A stretch of DNA of 46,485 nucleotides from Limnochordales bacterium (GTDB taxonomy: Bacteria > Bacillota > Limnochordia > Limnochordales > DUMU01), in contig JADBKP010000012.1 in assembly GCA_014896315.1 (NCBI GenBank), positions 1-46,485 of the forward strand. Direction: 5' to 3'. Position 1 is the first letter of the stretch. Each line of letters opens with the position of its first letter. The position numbers were made by a program, and so were the translations under genes. This document shows, piece after piece, positions 36,105 through 46,400 of this stretch. The notes under the pieces are model-generated. The model had not been told where the DNA came from, searched no databases, and saw only the letters and a program-made list of their open reading frames with translations.

Positions 36105-37838
36105 ATGAGCAAAGAGATTCTGATTAATGTGAACAGGATGGAGACTCGTGCCGCCGTCCTGGAAGATGGGCGGCTGGTCGAGCTCCATGTAGAACGGGAA
36201 AGCAACCAGCGGGTGGCCGGTAACATCTACAAGGGTCGGGTAGTCAACGTGCTTCCCGGCATGCAGGCAGCCTTTGTTGACATCGGGCTGGAGAAGAATG
36301 CCTTCCTTTACGTCGCGGACCTCGGAGGTTATCTGCATCAGGCGGAGGAAGAGAACGAAGCGGTCGTGCCGTTCCGCCCGCAGGCCATAAACGAAATACT
36401 CAAGGAAGGCCAGGAGATTGTAGTACAGGTAACCAAGGATCCTATTGGAACCAAAGGGGCCCGGGTGGTCACTCATCTGAGCATTCCCGGACGCTATCTG
36501 GTCTTGATGCCGACGGTGGAATACGTCGGCATCTCCCGCCGAATCGATGATCCCGAGGAGCGCGAGCGCCTTAAGGGACTGGCGCGCAAGATTCGCCCGC
36601 GCAACGCCGGCCTGATCGTACGCACCGCTGCGGAGGGCGAGGACGAGGAGGAACTCAAACGCGATCTTCGCTTTCTCTTGCGCACATGGGAGAAGATCAA
36701 AAGCCGCGCCCGGAAACTGCCAGCGCCGGCGCTGCTCTACAAGGATTACGATCTGGTATACCGCGTCGTCCGGGACATATTCACGGACGAGGTGGACCGG
36801 CTGGTGATCGATTCGCGGGCCGAATACCAGAAGACGCTCCAGTTGTTGAAGGGGATCTCACCCGAGCTGCGGGAGCGGGTGGAACTGTATGACGGGGAAG
36901 TGCCGCTTTTTGAAGCCCGGGGGCTGGAAAATGAGATCGAAAGGGCGCTGAAGCGGAAGGTCTGGTTGCCATCGGGTGGTTATCTCGTCATCGATGAAAC
37001 CGAGGCGCTTACCAGCATCGACGTGAACACTGGCAAGTTCATCGGAAGTACGAATCTCGCCGACACGGTCCTCAAGACCAATCTGGAGGCAACGGCTGAG
37101 ATCGCCCGCCAGTTGCGGCTACGCAATCTTGGAGGGATCATTGTTGTTGACTTCATTGACATGGATTCGGAAGAGGATAAGAAGAAAGTGCTGGCGCAAC
37201 TCATCGAAGAGATCGGTAAGGATAAGACCAAGACGCATGTACTTGGTTTTACCCATCTGGGGTTAGTGGAGATCACCCGCAAGAAGACGCGGCAGAGTTT
37301 GACATCGTTCTTAGAGCGTTCCTGTCCGTACTGTGACGGTACGGGTCGCGTTCTGTCCGAGGAAACAGTAGGAGCCAAAGCCGAAAGAGAGATTCGGAAA
37401 CTCGCGCGCATGGCCGATGTCGAAGCGATACTCGTAGCCCTCCATCCTAGCGTGGCAGCGATGGTAATTGGTACCGGTGGGTCGAATCTGAAGCGACTCG
37501 AAGAAGAGACGCACAAAACCATATACATCAAGGGAAATGACCGCTTGCACATGGAGGAGATACGTGTGGTCGCCGCCGGCAGCAAGGCGGAGGTGGAGGC
37601 CAAGGCGATGCCGGTCCGGGAGGGGCAGGTCGTCGATGTGGAAGTGGAGGAGCCTCACATCACCAATCCCCAGGACGGAATCGCGCGCCTTGAGGGTTAC
37701 GTCCTCAATATCGAGGGTGGCGGCCGGCACGTGGGTGAAAGGCTAAAGGTGGAGATCACGAAGGTGTTCCGCACTTATGCGCGCGGCCGGATGGTGACGG
37801 ATTCGGCAGCGACACCTGCCGGCGCTGGGGGAGTGTAG
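36105..37838 (+). CDS. rng: Ribonuclease G / RNase E family endoribonuclease
   Basis: A 5'-end-sensing endoribonuclease that matures rRNA and degrades mRNA. Order: an S1 domain (about 30-115; VAGNIYKGRVVNVLPGMQAA), sensor and RNase H-like regions, and the DNase I-like catalytic part with magnesium ligands in VIDETEALTSIDVNTG (D297, D306) and VVDFIDMDS. A zinc-link CPYC lies near 406-409. After the core comes a tail of about 110 residues ending in a TRAM-like or S1-like element (EGQVVDVEVEEPH...). ATG 36105 gives MSKEILINVN, the family start, with GGGAG about 9 bases upstream; the frame is open back to 35931, but those residues derive from the leader. The length of 577 residues exceeds E. coli RNase G (about 490). 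Confidence 0.93.
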   Translation: MSKEILINVNRMETRAAVLEDGRLVELHVERESNQRVAGNIYKGRVVNVLPGMQAAFVDIGLEKNAFLYVADLGGYLHQAEEENEAVVPFRPQAINEILKEGQEIVVQVTKDPIGTKGARVVTHLSIPGRYLVLMPTVEYVGISRRIDDPEERERLKGLARKIRPRNAGLIVRTAAEGEDEEELKRDLRFLLRTWEKIKSRARKLPAPALLYKDYDLVYRVVRDIFTDEVDRLVIDSRAEYQKTLQLLKGISPELRERVELYDGEVPLFEARGLENEIERALKRKVWLPSGGYLVIDETEALTSIDVNTGKFIGSTNLADTVLKTNLEATAEIARQLRLRNLGGIIVVDFIDMDSEEDKKKVLAQLIEEIGKDKTKTHVLGFTHLGLVEITRKKTRQSLTSFLERSCPYCDGTGRVLSEETVGAKAEREIRKLARMADVEAILVALHPSVAAMVIGTGGSNLKRLEEETHKTIYIKGNDRLHMEEIRVVAAGSKAEVEAKAMPVREGQVVDVEVEEPHITNPQDGIARLEGYVLNIEGGGRHVGERLKVEITKVFRTYARGRMVTDSAATPAGAGGV

Positions 37839-37873
37839 GTCGGGGCGACGATGACGCTCGCGGCGTTACGGGC

Positions 37874-37902
37874 TTGACCTGGACCGGGGCAGAAGGTAAA
37901 GT
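37874..37902 (+). promoter_or_regulatory. SigA promoter of rplU-prp-rpmA
   Basis: TTGACC (37874-37879), 17 bases, TAAAGT (37897-37902). Transcription should start near 37909. Confidence 0.7.
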
Positions 37903-37908
37903 AAGTTA

Positions 37909-37998
37909 GTGCGCCACAACCGCTCGCCTCGGGTTTTATCGGGCAAAGTGCTGTGCAAGGCACACCTCAGGCGGCGAGTCTGGGAGCGAGGTGGAAAG
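37909..37998 (+). promoter_or_regulatory. Structured leader of rplU, candidate L21 autoregulatory leader
   Basis: CTCGCC (37923-37928) can pair with GGCGAG (37973-37978), enclosing a second hairpin GTGC/GCAC (37953-37956 with 37960-37963). The same CTCGC could instead pair with GCGAG close to the Shine-Dalgarno (about 37986-37990), so two exclusive structures are possible. This fits the idea of the Firmicutes L21 leader, but I cannot align it to the known family here. Confidence 0.5.
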
Positions 37999-38358
37999 AT
38001 GTACGCGATTGTCGAGACCGGCGGGAAACAGGTCAAAGTGGAGCCCGGGATGCGGGTACGGGTTGAGCAACTTCCTGCCGAGGTGGGCAGCCAGGTTGTT
38101 CTGGAACGGGTGTTGCTGGTAAGTGACGCCGGTCGGGTGGAGATCGGTCGGCCATTCGTGCCTGCGGCGCGAGTGGTTGCAACGGTCATGGCCCACGTGC
38201 GGGGGCCCAAGATCTACATTCAAAAGTTCCACTCGAAGAACAACTATCGTCGCCGCACCGGTCACCGTCAGCCCTATACGGATCTGTGGATAGAGAGGAT
38301 TGAGCTGGACGGAGCGGCAGAAGCTGCGCCTGGCGTGGAGGTAGGCGCCGGGGCGTGA
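37999..38358 (+). CDS. rplU: 50S ribosomal protein L21
   Basis: Binds 23S rRNA in the large subunit. It is recognised by MYAIVETGGKQVKVEPG at the start, VVATVMAHVRGPKIYIQKFH and KNNYRRRTGHRQPYT. A tail of about 16 acidic/alanine residues follows the core, giving 119 residues against the usual 103. The ATG at 37999 follows GAGGTGGA; the frame is open upstream, but the start is unmistakable. Its stop overlaps the prp start by 4 bases. Confidence 0.97.
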   Translation: MYAIVETGGKQVKVEPGMRVRVEQLPAEVGSQVVLERVLLVSDAGRVEIGRPFVPAARVVATVMAHVRGPKIYIQKFHSKNNYRRRTGHRQPYTDLWIERIELDGAAEAAPGVEVGAGA

Positions 38359-38747
38359 CCCAGGTAGTCCTCTGGCGGTCGGAGGCGGACAATCAGGGGC
38401 GGCGGCACGTGGAGGGATTTGCCGCCCGCGGCCATACCGGCTATGCAAGGGCCGGGTCGGATATCGTCTGTTCTGCTGTTTCCGCACTGACGCAGGGGAC
38501 GCTACTCGGTATCCTACAGGTGGCGGAGGCCAGGGCCCTGCATGGCAGTGATGAGAAGGCCGGAGAGCTGTACTGCCTGCTGGACCCGGGGACAAGCAAG
38601 GCTGCTCGAGAGAAGGCGTGGATACTTCTGGACACGCTAGCTTTGGCTCTAAAAGAGATCGAGCGGCAGTATCCACGGTATTTGCGTGTTGAAGAGCGAG
38701 ACTGGAATGAGTCGGTTTATGCCTCGTGGAGGCAAGAGAAAGGGTGA
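38355..38747 (+). CDS. prp: Ribosomal-processing cysteine protease Prp (YsxB)
   Basis: Cuts the N-terminal leader off ribosomal protein L27. The catalytic pair lies in [21 protein letters not shown]27 and C39, the same 12-residue spacing as in Staphylococcus aureus Prp. At 130 residues it is slightly longer than usual. GTG 38355 overlaps the rplU stop, and the TGA overlaps the rpmA ATG by one base, so all three are translationally coupled. L27 here keeps the cleavable leader, as expected. Confidence 0.93.
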   Translation: MTQVVLWRSEADNQGRRHVEGFAARGHTGYARAGSDIVCSAVSALTQGTLLGILQVAEARALHGSDEKAGELYCLLDPGTSKAAREKAWILLDTLALALKEIERQYPRYLRVEERDWNESVYASWRQEKG

Positions 38748-39058
38748 TGGCAGTGTTCCGTCTCAATCTGCAGCTTTTTGCCCACAAGAAGGGGCTTGGC
38801 AGCACCCGCAACGGACGCGACAGCGAGTCCAAGCGTCTGGGTGTCAAGAGGTTCGACGGGCAGTTTGTTCTGGCCGGCAACATCCTCGTGCGGCAAAGGG
38901 GTACGCCCATCAAGCCCGGGCGCAATGTTGGCCGTGGCTCGGACGATACTCTGTTTGCACTGGTAGACGGAGTAGTTCGTTTTGAGGGGCCGAAGGGTGC
39001 CCGTCGAGTAAGTGTGGTGCCTGTTTCGGCGGCCGGTGCAGCGGCAGCAGGGGAGTAA
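38747..39058 (+). CDS. rpmA: 50S ribosomal protein L27 with Prp-cleavable leader
   Basis: L27 reaches the peptidyl transferase centre with its N-terminus. The start is [13 protein letters not shown], the Firmicutes leader with the Prp site between F11 and A12 (numbering from ATG 38747); the mature protein then begins [23 protein letters not shown] 38753, giving [10 protein letters not shown], fits the family even better, with AAGGGTGA 6 bases upstream. A Gly/Ala-rich tail of about 15 residues is extra. A terminator follows. Confidence 0.96.
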   Translation: MAVFRLNLQLFAHKKGLGSTRNGRDSESKRLGVKRFDGQFVLAGNILVRQRGTPIKPGRNVGRGSDDTLFALVDGVVRFEGPKGARRVSVVPVSAAGAAAAGE

Positions 39059-39063
39059 GGATA

Positions 39064-39106
39064 GCCGCGGGCTCTGGCATAAGCAGGACGTCGGTTCTCC
39101 CGCGGC
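39064..39106. repeat. Inverted repeat between rpmA and its terminator
   Basis: GCCGCGGG (39064-39071) and CCCGCGGC (39099-39106) are perfect 8-base arms around 27 bases. No T-tract follows. It may be a 3' mRNA stabiliser upstream of the real terminator. Confidence 0.4.
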
Positions 39107-39129
39107 AGGAGGGTTAGCTGGATAAGGAG

Positions 39130-39176
39130 AAAACGGCCGACCTGGCGGTGGTGACCGCGGGCCGGTCGTTTTTCTT
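39130..39176 (+). terminator. Intrinsic terminator of the rplU-prp-rpmA operon
   Basis: AAAACGGCCG (39130-39139) pairs with CGGTCGTTTT (39163-39172) with one G-U pair; the interior folds as CGGT/ACCG. TTTTTCTTC overlaps and follows the right arm. It isolates the ribosomal genes from the next gene. Confidence 0.85.
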
Positions 39177-39230
39177 CATAACGAAGAGCCGGGGGCGGAG
39201 GGTCACGCCTACGACCAGGTAGGGAGGGAG

Positions 39231-40976
39231 ATGAGGATGTGGCGCAGCCGGGTGCTTGTCGCCAGGTGGCTCGTGGTCCTTGCCGCAGTCATCTGCGTCT
39301 GGGCCGTTCCGGGCTGGGCGGCCCCGGTGCAGAAGGAGATCCCCCGTGTCGAGTTGATGCCGGACGCACCCGCAACCTATGTGATGCGGGACTGGCGGCA
39401 GGTGGCACGCGATTACGACTCCCTGGTTTTTGACTTTACCGCCGTCGGGGAGTATCTGCCTCTGATCCAGTGGGATAAGAGCCGCCGGAACTTCGACCTG
39501 GATACGTTTTTCCTCCCAAGCTACGTGGGAGATTACCGCCAAGGGCCCGGGAGCCAGGAGGCCATCAACGTGCTGGCTGCCCTACTCGGAGCGACGCTGG
39601 TCGGGATCGACAAGAGCAACCAGCAGGGGTACAACTGGGTCCTTATGGCCAGCCAGTTCTTCAACCCTGGCGACTCGCAGCGTGTCGTGTTAAACAACAT
39701 CGGGGGCCGGTCAGGAAGCAGCTTCTGGTACGAGATCTATCCGGCCATCCTCTTCTTCGCCCTGGTGGATAAATACCCCAAGGTAGCGGGGATAGAGCTG
39801 CCCTTAAGCTGGGGTGAAGGTGGCCTGAGCATGCGGGATATGATGTACGAGACGGCAGATAGATACTGCCTGGCGGTGGCAAAGCTGGTGGGCCGCGATG
39901 GCCGGCCCGATTTTGAGTATACGGCCTTTGATTTTGCCAGGGGCGAGCCAGTGTGGAACGGACGCTGGACCGAGCCGGACGCGGCGGCCGGTATTGCCTG
40001 GCTCGAGTACATGGCCTACGTGACCTTCGGTGAAGACCGTTTTTTGCAGGCAGCGGAACAAGCGCTGGAGTACCTGGAGTCGCTCGATATTAACCCGTTC
40101 TACGAAGTTTTGCTGCCGTATGGCGCCTATCTCGCCGCCCGACTCAACGCTGAGCTGGGGCGGGAATACAATCTGGAGAAGCTGCTCAACTGGTGCTTTG
40201 GACCTTCGTACGCGCGTCCGGGATGGGGAGTGATTACCGGCAAATGGGGACGCTATGCCGTCGACGGCCTGGTGGGCAGCCTGACCGACGGCGGCGGTTA
40301 CGCCTTTGCCATGAACACCTTCCAGATGGCAGCGGCTCTGGTACCCATTGCCCGCTATGATCCCCGCTATGCCCGGGCACTTGGTAAGTGGATCCTCAAT
40401 CTGGCCACGAATGCCCGCCTCTTCTACCCCAGGTATCTGCCCCGGCAGAACCAGTCCAGCGACGATTGGTCGGAGGCAGTGCGTAACGTGGTTGCTTACG
40501 AGGGGCTGCGCAAGGAGTGGGCGGGTATAACTCCCTACGCGGCTGGCGATGCGCGGCGGTCCGGTTGGGCGGCCACCGATTTTGCCCTGTACGGCAGCTC
40601 CCATGTGGGGATGCTGGGCGCAATAGTGGCCACGACCAATGTGGAGAAGATTCTGCAGCTCGATCTACTGGCCACCGACTTCTTCCATGCGCCGGCCTAT
40701 CCGACCTACCTCTACTACAACCCGTATCCGGAGGCGAAGGCGGTCTTGATCGACGTGGGCGAGGGCGCGTACGACCTGTACGATGCCGTCGGCAAGGAGT
40801 TTGTCGCCCGGGCCGTAACAGGGAAGGCAAGCTTTGTTCTTCCCGGCCGTTCGGCAGCCGTCATAGTGGTGGCCCCAGCAGGAGGGCAGATCAGCACGGA
40901 TGGCAATAAGTTGCTGGTGAACGGAGTGCTTGTTGACTACCAGCGAGATAACCTACTCCCAGCTGCAGATAAGTGA
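39231..40976 (+). CDS. Secreted protein with alpha/alpha-toroid-like fold, function unknown
   Basis: 581 residues. A clear signal peptide (basic start, ARWLVVLAAVICVWAVPGWA, cleavage probably before APVQ) indicates export. The body is helix-rich with regularly spaced Trp/Tyr-rich segments, for example GIAWLEYMAYVTFGEDRF, LLPYGAYLAARLNAELGR, NTFQMAAALVPIARYDPRY and ALGKWILNLATNARLFYPRY, which suggests a six-hairpin (alpha/alpha) barrel as in several glycosidases and lyases. The last 100 residues look like a beta domain (GKASFVLPGRSAAVIVVAPAGG). I do not recognise the family and see no catalytic signature. GGGAGG precedes two starts, ATG 39231 and ATG 39237; spacing favours 39237. It interrupts the normally adjacent rpmA-obgE pair, separated from rpmA by a terminator; no clear promoter is visible. 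Confidence 0.6.
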   Translation: MRMWRSRVLVARWLVVLAAVICVWAVPGWAAPVQKEIPRVELMPDAPATYVMRDWRQVARDYDSLVFDFTAVGEYLPLIQWDKSRRNFDLDTFFLPSYVGDYRQGPGSQEAINVLAALLGATLVGIDKSNQQGYNWVLMASQFFNPGDSQRVVLNNIGGRSGSSFWYEIYPAILFFALVDKYPKVAGIELPLSWGEGGLSMRDMMYETADRYCLAVAKLVGRDGRPDFEYTAFDFARGEPVWNGRWTEPDAAAGIAWLEYMAYVTFGEDRFLQAAEQALEYLESLDINPFYEVLLPYGAYLAARLNAELGREYNLEKLLNWCFGPSYARPGWGVITGKWGRYAVDGLVGSLTDGGGYAFAMNTFQMAAALVPIARYDPRYARALGKWILNLATNARLFYPRYLPRQNQSSDDWSEAVRNVVAYEGLRKEWAGITPYAAGDARRSGWAATDFALYGSSHVGMLGAIVATTNVEKILQLDLLATDFFHAPAYPTYLYYNPYPEAKAVLIDVGEGAYDLYDAVGKEFVARAVTGKASFVLPGRSAAVIVVAPAGGQISTDGNKLLVNGVLVDYQRDNLLPAADK

Positions 40977-41068
40977 GTATGGCGTCCAGGGAGATGAAGG
41001 GAGGAAGCGGTTGTCCGTGCCCGCGGCGTCGGGGCCTGCAGGGTGCCGGCGGACAGCCGCGCAGGTGA

Positions 41069-42463
<1,395 letters not shown>

Positions 42464-42517
42464 AGCAGCTAAGCTCTGGTGAGGGCAGCAACCGCTTGGC
42501 CAGAGGGGTGGGAGTCT

Positions 42518-43687
42518 ATGGCCACGCAACGGGCCATGCCAGCAGCATCTGAAGGCGGGGCGATGGGAGCGCGGCAGCGGTTGGCAGCTGCCCGTCGGGT
42601 GGTCGTAAAAGTAGGCACCAGCTCACTCACCTCGCCGGACGGCAACCTCGACCCTGTCAGGCTGGAGGGTCTGGCAGATGAGCTTGTCCGCGCTCAGGCC
42701 GGCGGGCGGGAGCTGGTTCTGGTCAGCTCCGGAGCAGTGGCGGCCGGCCGGGGGCGCTTGGGTCTGTTGGAGCGGCCCGCCTTACTACCGCAGCAGCAGG
42801 CGGCCGCGGCGGTAGGCCAGGGGCTGCTCATGCATGCCTATGAACAGGCTTTCGGTCGCCGGGGTGTGGTGGTGGCGCAGGTGTTGCTCACCCGGGAGGA
42901 TGTCTCCCGGCGCGAGAGGTATCTGAACGCCCGCAACACATTCCTGCAGCTGCTGCGGTGGGGTTGTTTGCCGATCGTAAACGAAAACGATACCGTTGCC
43001 GTCGAGGAGCTGCGCTTTGGCGACAATGACACGTTGTCGGCGTTGGTAGCAACCCTCATCGGCGCAGACGCTCTGGTGATATTGACGGATGTGGACGGGC
43101 TCTATTCTGCCGATCCCCGCAAGGATCCGGAGGCCACCCTGCTCCCGGAGGTAGAGGAGATCACTCCCGAACTTCTGGCCGCCGCGGCCGGTCCAGGTGA
43201 CCCCGGCCGGGGGCGAGGGGGAATGCGCACCAAACTGGAGGCGGCCCGCATTGCCACGGCCTGTGGGACCGTAGTGGCCCTGGCTGCAGCGCGGCCAGGT
43301 GTCCTGGGGCAGGTCCTGCAGGGAAAGGAGATTGGCACGGTTTTCGCGCCGCGCGGCTTTCAGCCGGCCTGGAAACGGTGGATCGTCGGTCACGACCGTC
43401 CCCACGGCCGGATCGTGGTGGACAGCGGTGCGCAGGCGGCATTGCTCAACGAAGGGAAGAGCCTGCTGGCTGCCGGGGTAGTGCGCGTGGAGGGCAGTTT
43501 TCCGCGGGGAGCTCTGGTCCAGGTAGTCAACGAAAGCGGACGGGAGCTCGCCCGGGGGATCACCAACTACTCGGCGGCGGAGATTGCGGCGATCAAAGGA
43601 GTTCATACCTGCGATATCGAACGAATCCTCGGGCGGCGTGACTTTGACGAGGTGATTCACCGGGACAACCTGGTGATTTCCTGGTAA
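42518..43687 (+). CDS. proB: Glutamate 5-kinase
   Basis: First step of proline synthesis: phosphorylates glutamate. Amino-acid kinase fold: VVVKVGTSSLTSPDG, LVLVSSGAVAAGRGRLG, PIVNENDTVAVEELRFGDND and LTDVDGLYSADPRKDP, GRGRGGMRTKLEAARIATA. The C-terminal PUA domain starts near residue 285 (GRIVVDSGAQAALLNEGKSL). ATG 42518 has GGGGTGGGAG upstream; ATG 42563 (MGARQRLAAARRVVVK) matches the family start better and is possible. proA follows after 16 bases. Confidence 0.95.
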   Translation: MATQRAMPAASEGGAMGARQRLAAARRVVVKVGTSSLTSPDGNLDPVRLEGLADELVRAQAGGRELVLVSSGAVAAGRGRLGLLERPALLPQQQAAAAVGQGLLMHAYEQAFGRRGVVVAQVLLTREDVSRRERYLNARNTFLQLLRWGCLPIVNENDTVAVEELRFGDNDTLSALVATLIGADALVILTDVDGLYSADPRKDPEATLLPEVEEITPELLAAAAGPGDPGRGRGGMRTKLEAARIATACGTVVALAAARPGVLGQVLQGKEIGTVFAPRGFQPAWKRWIVGHDRPHGRIVVDSGAQAALLNEGKSLLAAGVVRVEGSFPRGALVQVVNESGRELARGITNYSAAEIAAIKGVHTCDIERILGRRDFDEVIHRDNLVISW

Positions 43688-43703
43688 GAGAGGGTAGCCG
43701 ACT

Positions 43704-44984
43704 ATGGACGTGACGGGACTGCTAGAGAAAGCTGAGCAGGAGGTTGCAGAGAAAGGGCGAAAGGCTCAAGCCGCCAGCCGGCAGCTGGCAGTGCTGCGCA
43801 GTGCTGTCAAGGATCGGGCGCTGCTGGCCATGGCTGACGCGTTACTGGCCCGACAGGAAGAGATCCTGGAGGCCAATCGAAAGGATTACGAGGAGGCAGC
43901 GGCTGCCGGCCGTACCGGGGCATTGCTGGACCGGTTGAAGCTGACGCCCGAGCGGATCGCGGGGATGGCCCGCGGCCTGCGCAACGTGGCCGCTCTACCC
44001 GATCCGGTCGGCGAGGGGGTTTCCCGTACGGTTCGCCCCAACGGTCTGGTGATTGAAGAGGTTCGTGTCCCGCTCGGGGTGGTCGGTATCATATACGAGG
44101 CCCGGCCGAACGTGACGGCCGATGCTGCTGGGCTCTGTTTGAAGGCGGGCAACGCCGTAATCCTGCGAGGGGGACATGAGGCGCTCCGTTCCAACATGGC
44201 CATTGTGCGCGCCTTGCACGCTGGGCTTGAGGCGGCCGGGGTGGTGCGGGAGGCGGTGCAGCTGCTCGAGTTTCCCGGGAGGGAATCTGCCCAGGCGCTC
44301 ATGCGCGCTCGCGAGTATGTGGACGTGCTGATTCCCAGAGGCGGAGCCGGGCTGATCCAGACGGTGGTTCGGGAAGCGAGAGTGCCCGTGATCGAAACAG
44401 GAGTGGGTAACTGCCATACGTTTGTGGATGCCACCGCCGACCTGCAGATGGCTTTGAACATTGTGATTAACGCCAAATGCCAGCGGCCCTCAGTCTGCAA
44501 TGCCATGGAGACGCTGCTAGTTCACAAGGATGTGGCTGCCACCTTCCTGCCGCAGGTAGCGGAGGCGCTGCGGGAACGGGGAGTAGAGCTGCGAGGCTGC
44601 CCGCGGACGCAAGCACTGGTTCCCGATGTCAAACCGGCTACAGAAGAGGATTGGTATGCTGAGTACCTCGACCTTATCCTGGCCGTCAAAGTGGTCGATA
44701 GCCTGGAGGAAGCGATCGCTCACATCAACCGCTACGGGAGCCGCCATTCCGAAGCGATAGTGACCAACGACTACACGGCCGCGCAGCGTTTCCTGGACGA
44801 AGTGGATGCTGCTTGCGTTTACGTGAATGCTTCTACCCGTTTCAGCGATGGGGAGCAGTTTGGCCTGGGGGCGGAGATCGGTATCAGTACGCAGAAGCTG
44901 CATGCCCGCGGACCGATGGGTTTGCGGGAGTTGACCACCGTCAAGTTCCGTGTGTACGGCAACGGCCAAGTACGGGAGAGCTGA
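43704..44984 (+). CDS. proA: Gamma-glutamyl phosphate reductase
   Basis: Second step of proline synthesis: NADPH-dependent reduction of glutamyl phosphate. An aldehyde dehydrogenase fold, 426 residues, with the catalytic cysteine C265 in [16 protein letters not shown]. Other family blocks are [46 protein letters not shown] and [23 protein letters not shown]. It is co-transcribed with proB and ends 9 bases before nadD. Confidence 0.96.
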   Translation: MDVTGLLEKAEQEVAEKGRKAQAASRQLAVLRSAVKDRALLAMADALLARQEEILEANRKDYEEAAAAGRTGALLDRLKLTPERIAGMARGLRNVAALPDPVGEGVSRTVRPNGLVIEEVRVPLGVVGIIYEARPNVTADAAGLCLKAGNAVILRGGHEALRSNMAIVRALHAGLEAAGVVREAVQLLEFPGRESAQALMRAREYVDVLIPRGGAGLIQTVVREARVPVIETGVGNCHTFVDATADLQMALNIVINAKCQRPSVCNAMETLLVHKDVAATFLPQVAEALRERGVELRGCPRTQALVPDVKPATEEDWYAEYLDLILAVKVVDSLEEAIAHINRYGSRHSEAIVTNDYTAAQRFLDEVDAACVYVNASTRFSDGEQFGLGAEIGISTQKLHARGPMGLRELTTVKFRVYGNGQVRES

Positions 44985-44993
44985 GGGGTAGAC

Positions 44994-45647
44994 GTGGGCG
45001 CAGGCAGGTCTATTCGCAAACTGGGTATCATGGGCGGCACCTTTGACCCCGTTCACTACGGGCACCTGGTTACGGCCGAGGCGGTGCGGGCAGAGTTCCA
45101 CCTGGATCAGGTCCTATTTGTCCCGACGGGGCAGCCGCCACACAAGCCGCCCGGGTCAACCACCGACGCGAAACATCGCTACACCATGACGGTCCTGGCG
45201 ACGCTGACCAATCCGCACTTCGAGGTCTCCCGGGTCGATATCGAGCGTCCCGGATATACGTACACCATCGACACCCTGCATGATCTGCGTCGGATCTACG
45301 GACCGGAAGTGGAGATGTACTTCATCACAGGGGCCGATGCTATTCTGGAGATACTAAGCTGGAAAGAGCCGGATGAACTTTTCCGGCTCTGCACCTTTGT
45401 GGCGGCCACGCGCCCCGGCTACGATCTGGGACGGCTCGAACAGCAACTGGGAGAGCTGTACCGGCGGCATGCCGACCAGATCAAAGTTCTGGAAGTGCCA
45501 GCAATGGCCATCTCTTCAACGGACATACGGGAACGGGTACGCACCGGCCGGCCCATTCGTTATCTAGTGCCAGAAGCTGTCGCTTCGTACATATACAAGA
45601 ACGGTCTCTACGGAGCGACGACCCCGGTGCCTCCCGATGACCCGTAG
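44994..45647 (+). CDS. nadD: Nicotinate-mononucleotide adenylyltransferase
   Basis: Makes deamido-NAD from nicotinate mononucleotide and ATP. Nucleotidyltransferase motifs: [15 protein letters not shown] (about residues 12-26, with the T/HxGH ATP site) and [21 protein letters not shown] near the C-terminus. The substrate region [10 protein letters not shown] is present. Its length of 217 residues is normal. GAGGGGT lies just upstream of GTG 44994. The nadD-yqeK-rsfS order is standard in Firmicutes. Confidence 0.95.
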   Translation: MGAGRSIRKLGIMGGTFDPVHYGHLVTAEAVRAEFHLDQVLFVPTGQPPHKPPGSTTDAKHRYTMTVLATLTNPHFEVSRVDIERPGYTYTIDTLHDLRRIYGPEVEMYFITGADAILEILSWKEPDELFRLCTFVAATRPGYDLGRLEQQLGELYRRHADQIKVLEVPAMAISSTDIRERVRTGRPIRYLVPEAVASYIYKNGLYGATTPVPPDDP

Positions 45648-45656
45648 CCGGGAGAG

Positions 45657-46400
45657 GTGGCTTCTGGGATCTGCCCTGCGGGGGGTAGTCTGGCTTTGGA
45701 TTATGCGACGCCCAGGGAGAGACTGGAGTTGTGGGAAGCCCGGGCGCGGGAGATGGCGACCCATCTTTCCCCCATGCGGCGGGCGCATGTGGAGGGGGTA
45801 GTGCAGACCTGCGCCAGTCTCTGTCGCCGATTTGACGAGCCTGAGTACCGTGGCCGGCTCGCCGCCTGGGTCCACGACCTGGCCAGGGAATGGCCGGCGG
45901 AGCGACTGTTGCAGCAGGCAGAGGCGTTTGGTATAGTGGGCGACGACGTGGAGCGGGAGATGCCGTTCTTGTTGCACGGGCCGGTCATCGCTGCCTGGGT
46001 CAGGCAGGAGTGGGGGCTCGACGACATAGAGATACTGAAGGCTGTCGCCAATCATACCACTGGACGGCCGGGCATGGGCAGGCTCGAGTTGATACTGTAC
46101 GTGGCGGACGCTATTGAGCCGGGGCGCAGCTTCGCCGGGGTTGAGGAGTTGCGGCGGCTAGCCTCGGATGATCTGGAGAGGGCGGCCCTGGCGATCAGCG
46201 AAAGCATGATTCACTACCTGCTTGGGGCAGGCCTGCTGATACACCCCCAGACTCTACTGACGCGCAACGATCTTCTAAGGCGCGTGCGCGCTCGGAGCGG
46301 AGGAAACGGTGTTACCGGTTGGAAGACAGAGCTGGCGCAAAGCGTTCAAGGCTGGCGGGCAGGACGAGGGAAGGAGGTTGGTGATGGCAATCCCGGGTGA
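45657..46400 (+). CDS. yqeK: YqeK-like HD-domain phosphohydrolase
   Basis: Family members hydrolyse diadenosine tetraphosphate symmetrically. HD metal residues: H in RRAHVEGVVQTC, the HD pair in AAWVHDLARE, LLHGPVIAAW and a late VADAIEPGR aspartate, with VANHTTGRPGM between. The GTG at 45657 abuts a purine run and is a poor start; TTG 45696, preceded by GGGGGG at 45680, would give MDYATPRERLELWEARAREM and is perhaps the true one. The C-terminal 45 residues are extra, and the 3' end overlaps rsfS by 17 bases. Confidence 0.88.
   Translation: MASGICPAGGSLALDYATPRERLELWEARAREMATHLSPMRRAHVEGVVQTCASLCRRFDEPEYRGRLAAWVHDLAREWPAERLLQQAEAFGIVGDDVEREMPFLLHGPVIAAWVRQEWGLDDIEILKAVANHTTGRPGMGRLELILYVADAIEPGRSFAGVEELRRLASDDLERAALAISESMIHYLLGAGLLIHPQTLLTRNDLLRRVRARSGGNGVTGWKTELAQSVQGWRAGRGKEVGDGNPG

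Noticed and set aside
39119-39220. Short CTG-initiated frame after AGGAGGG downstream of rpmA
   Set aside because: It runs through the terminator hairpin, has no standard start codon and no family resemblance.
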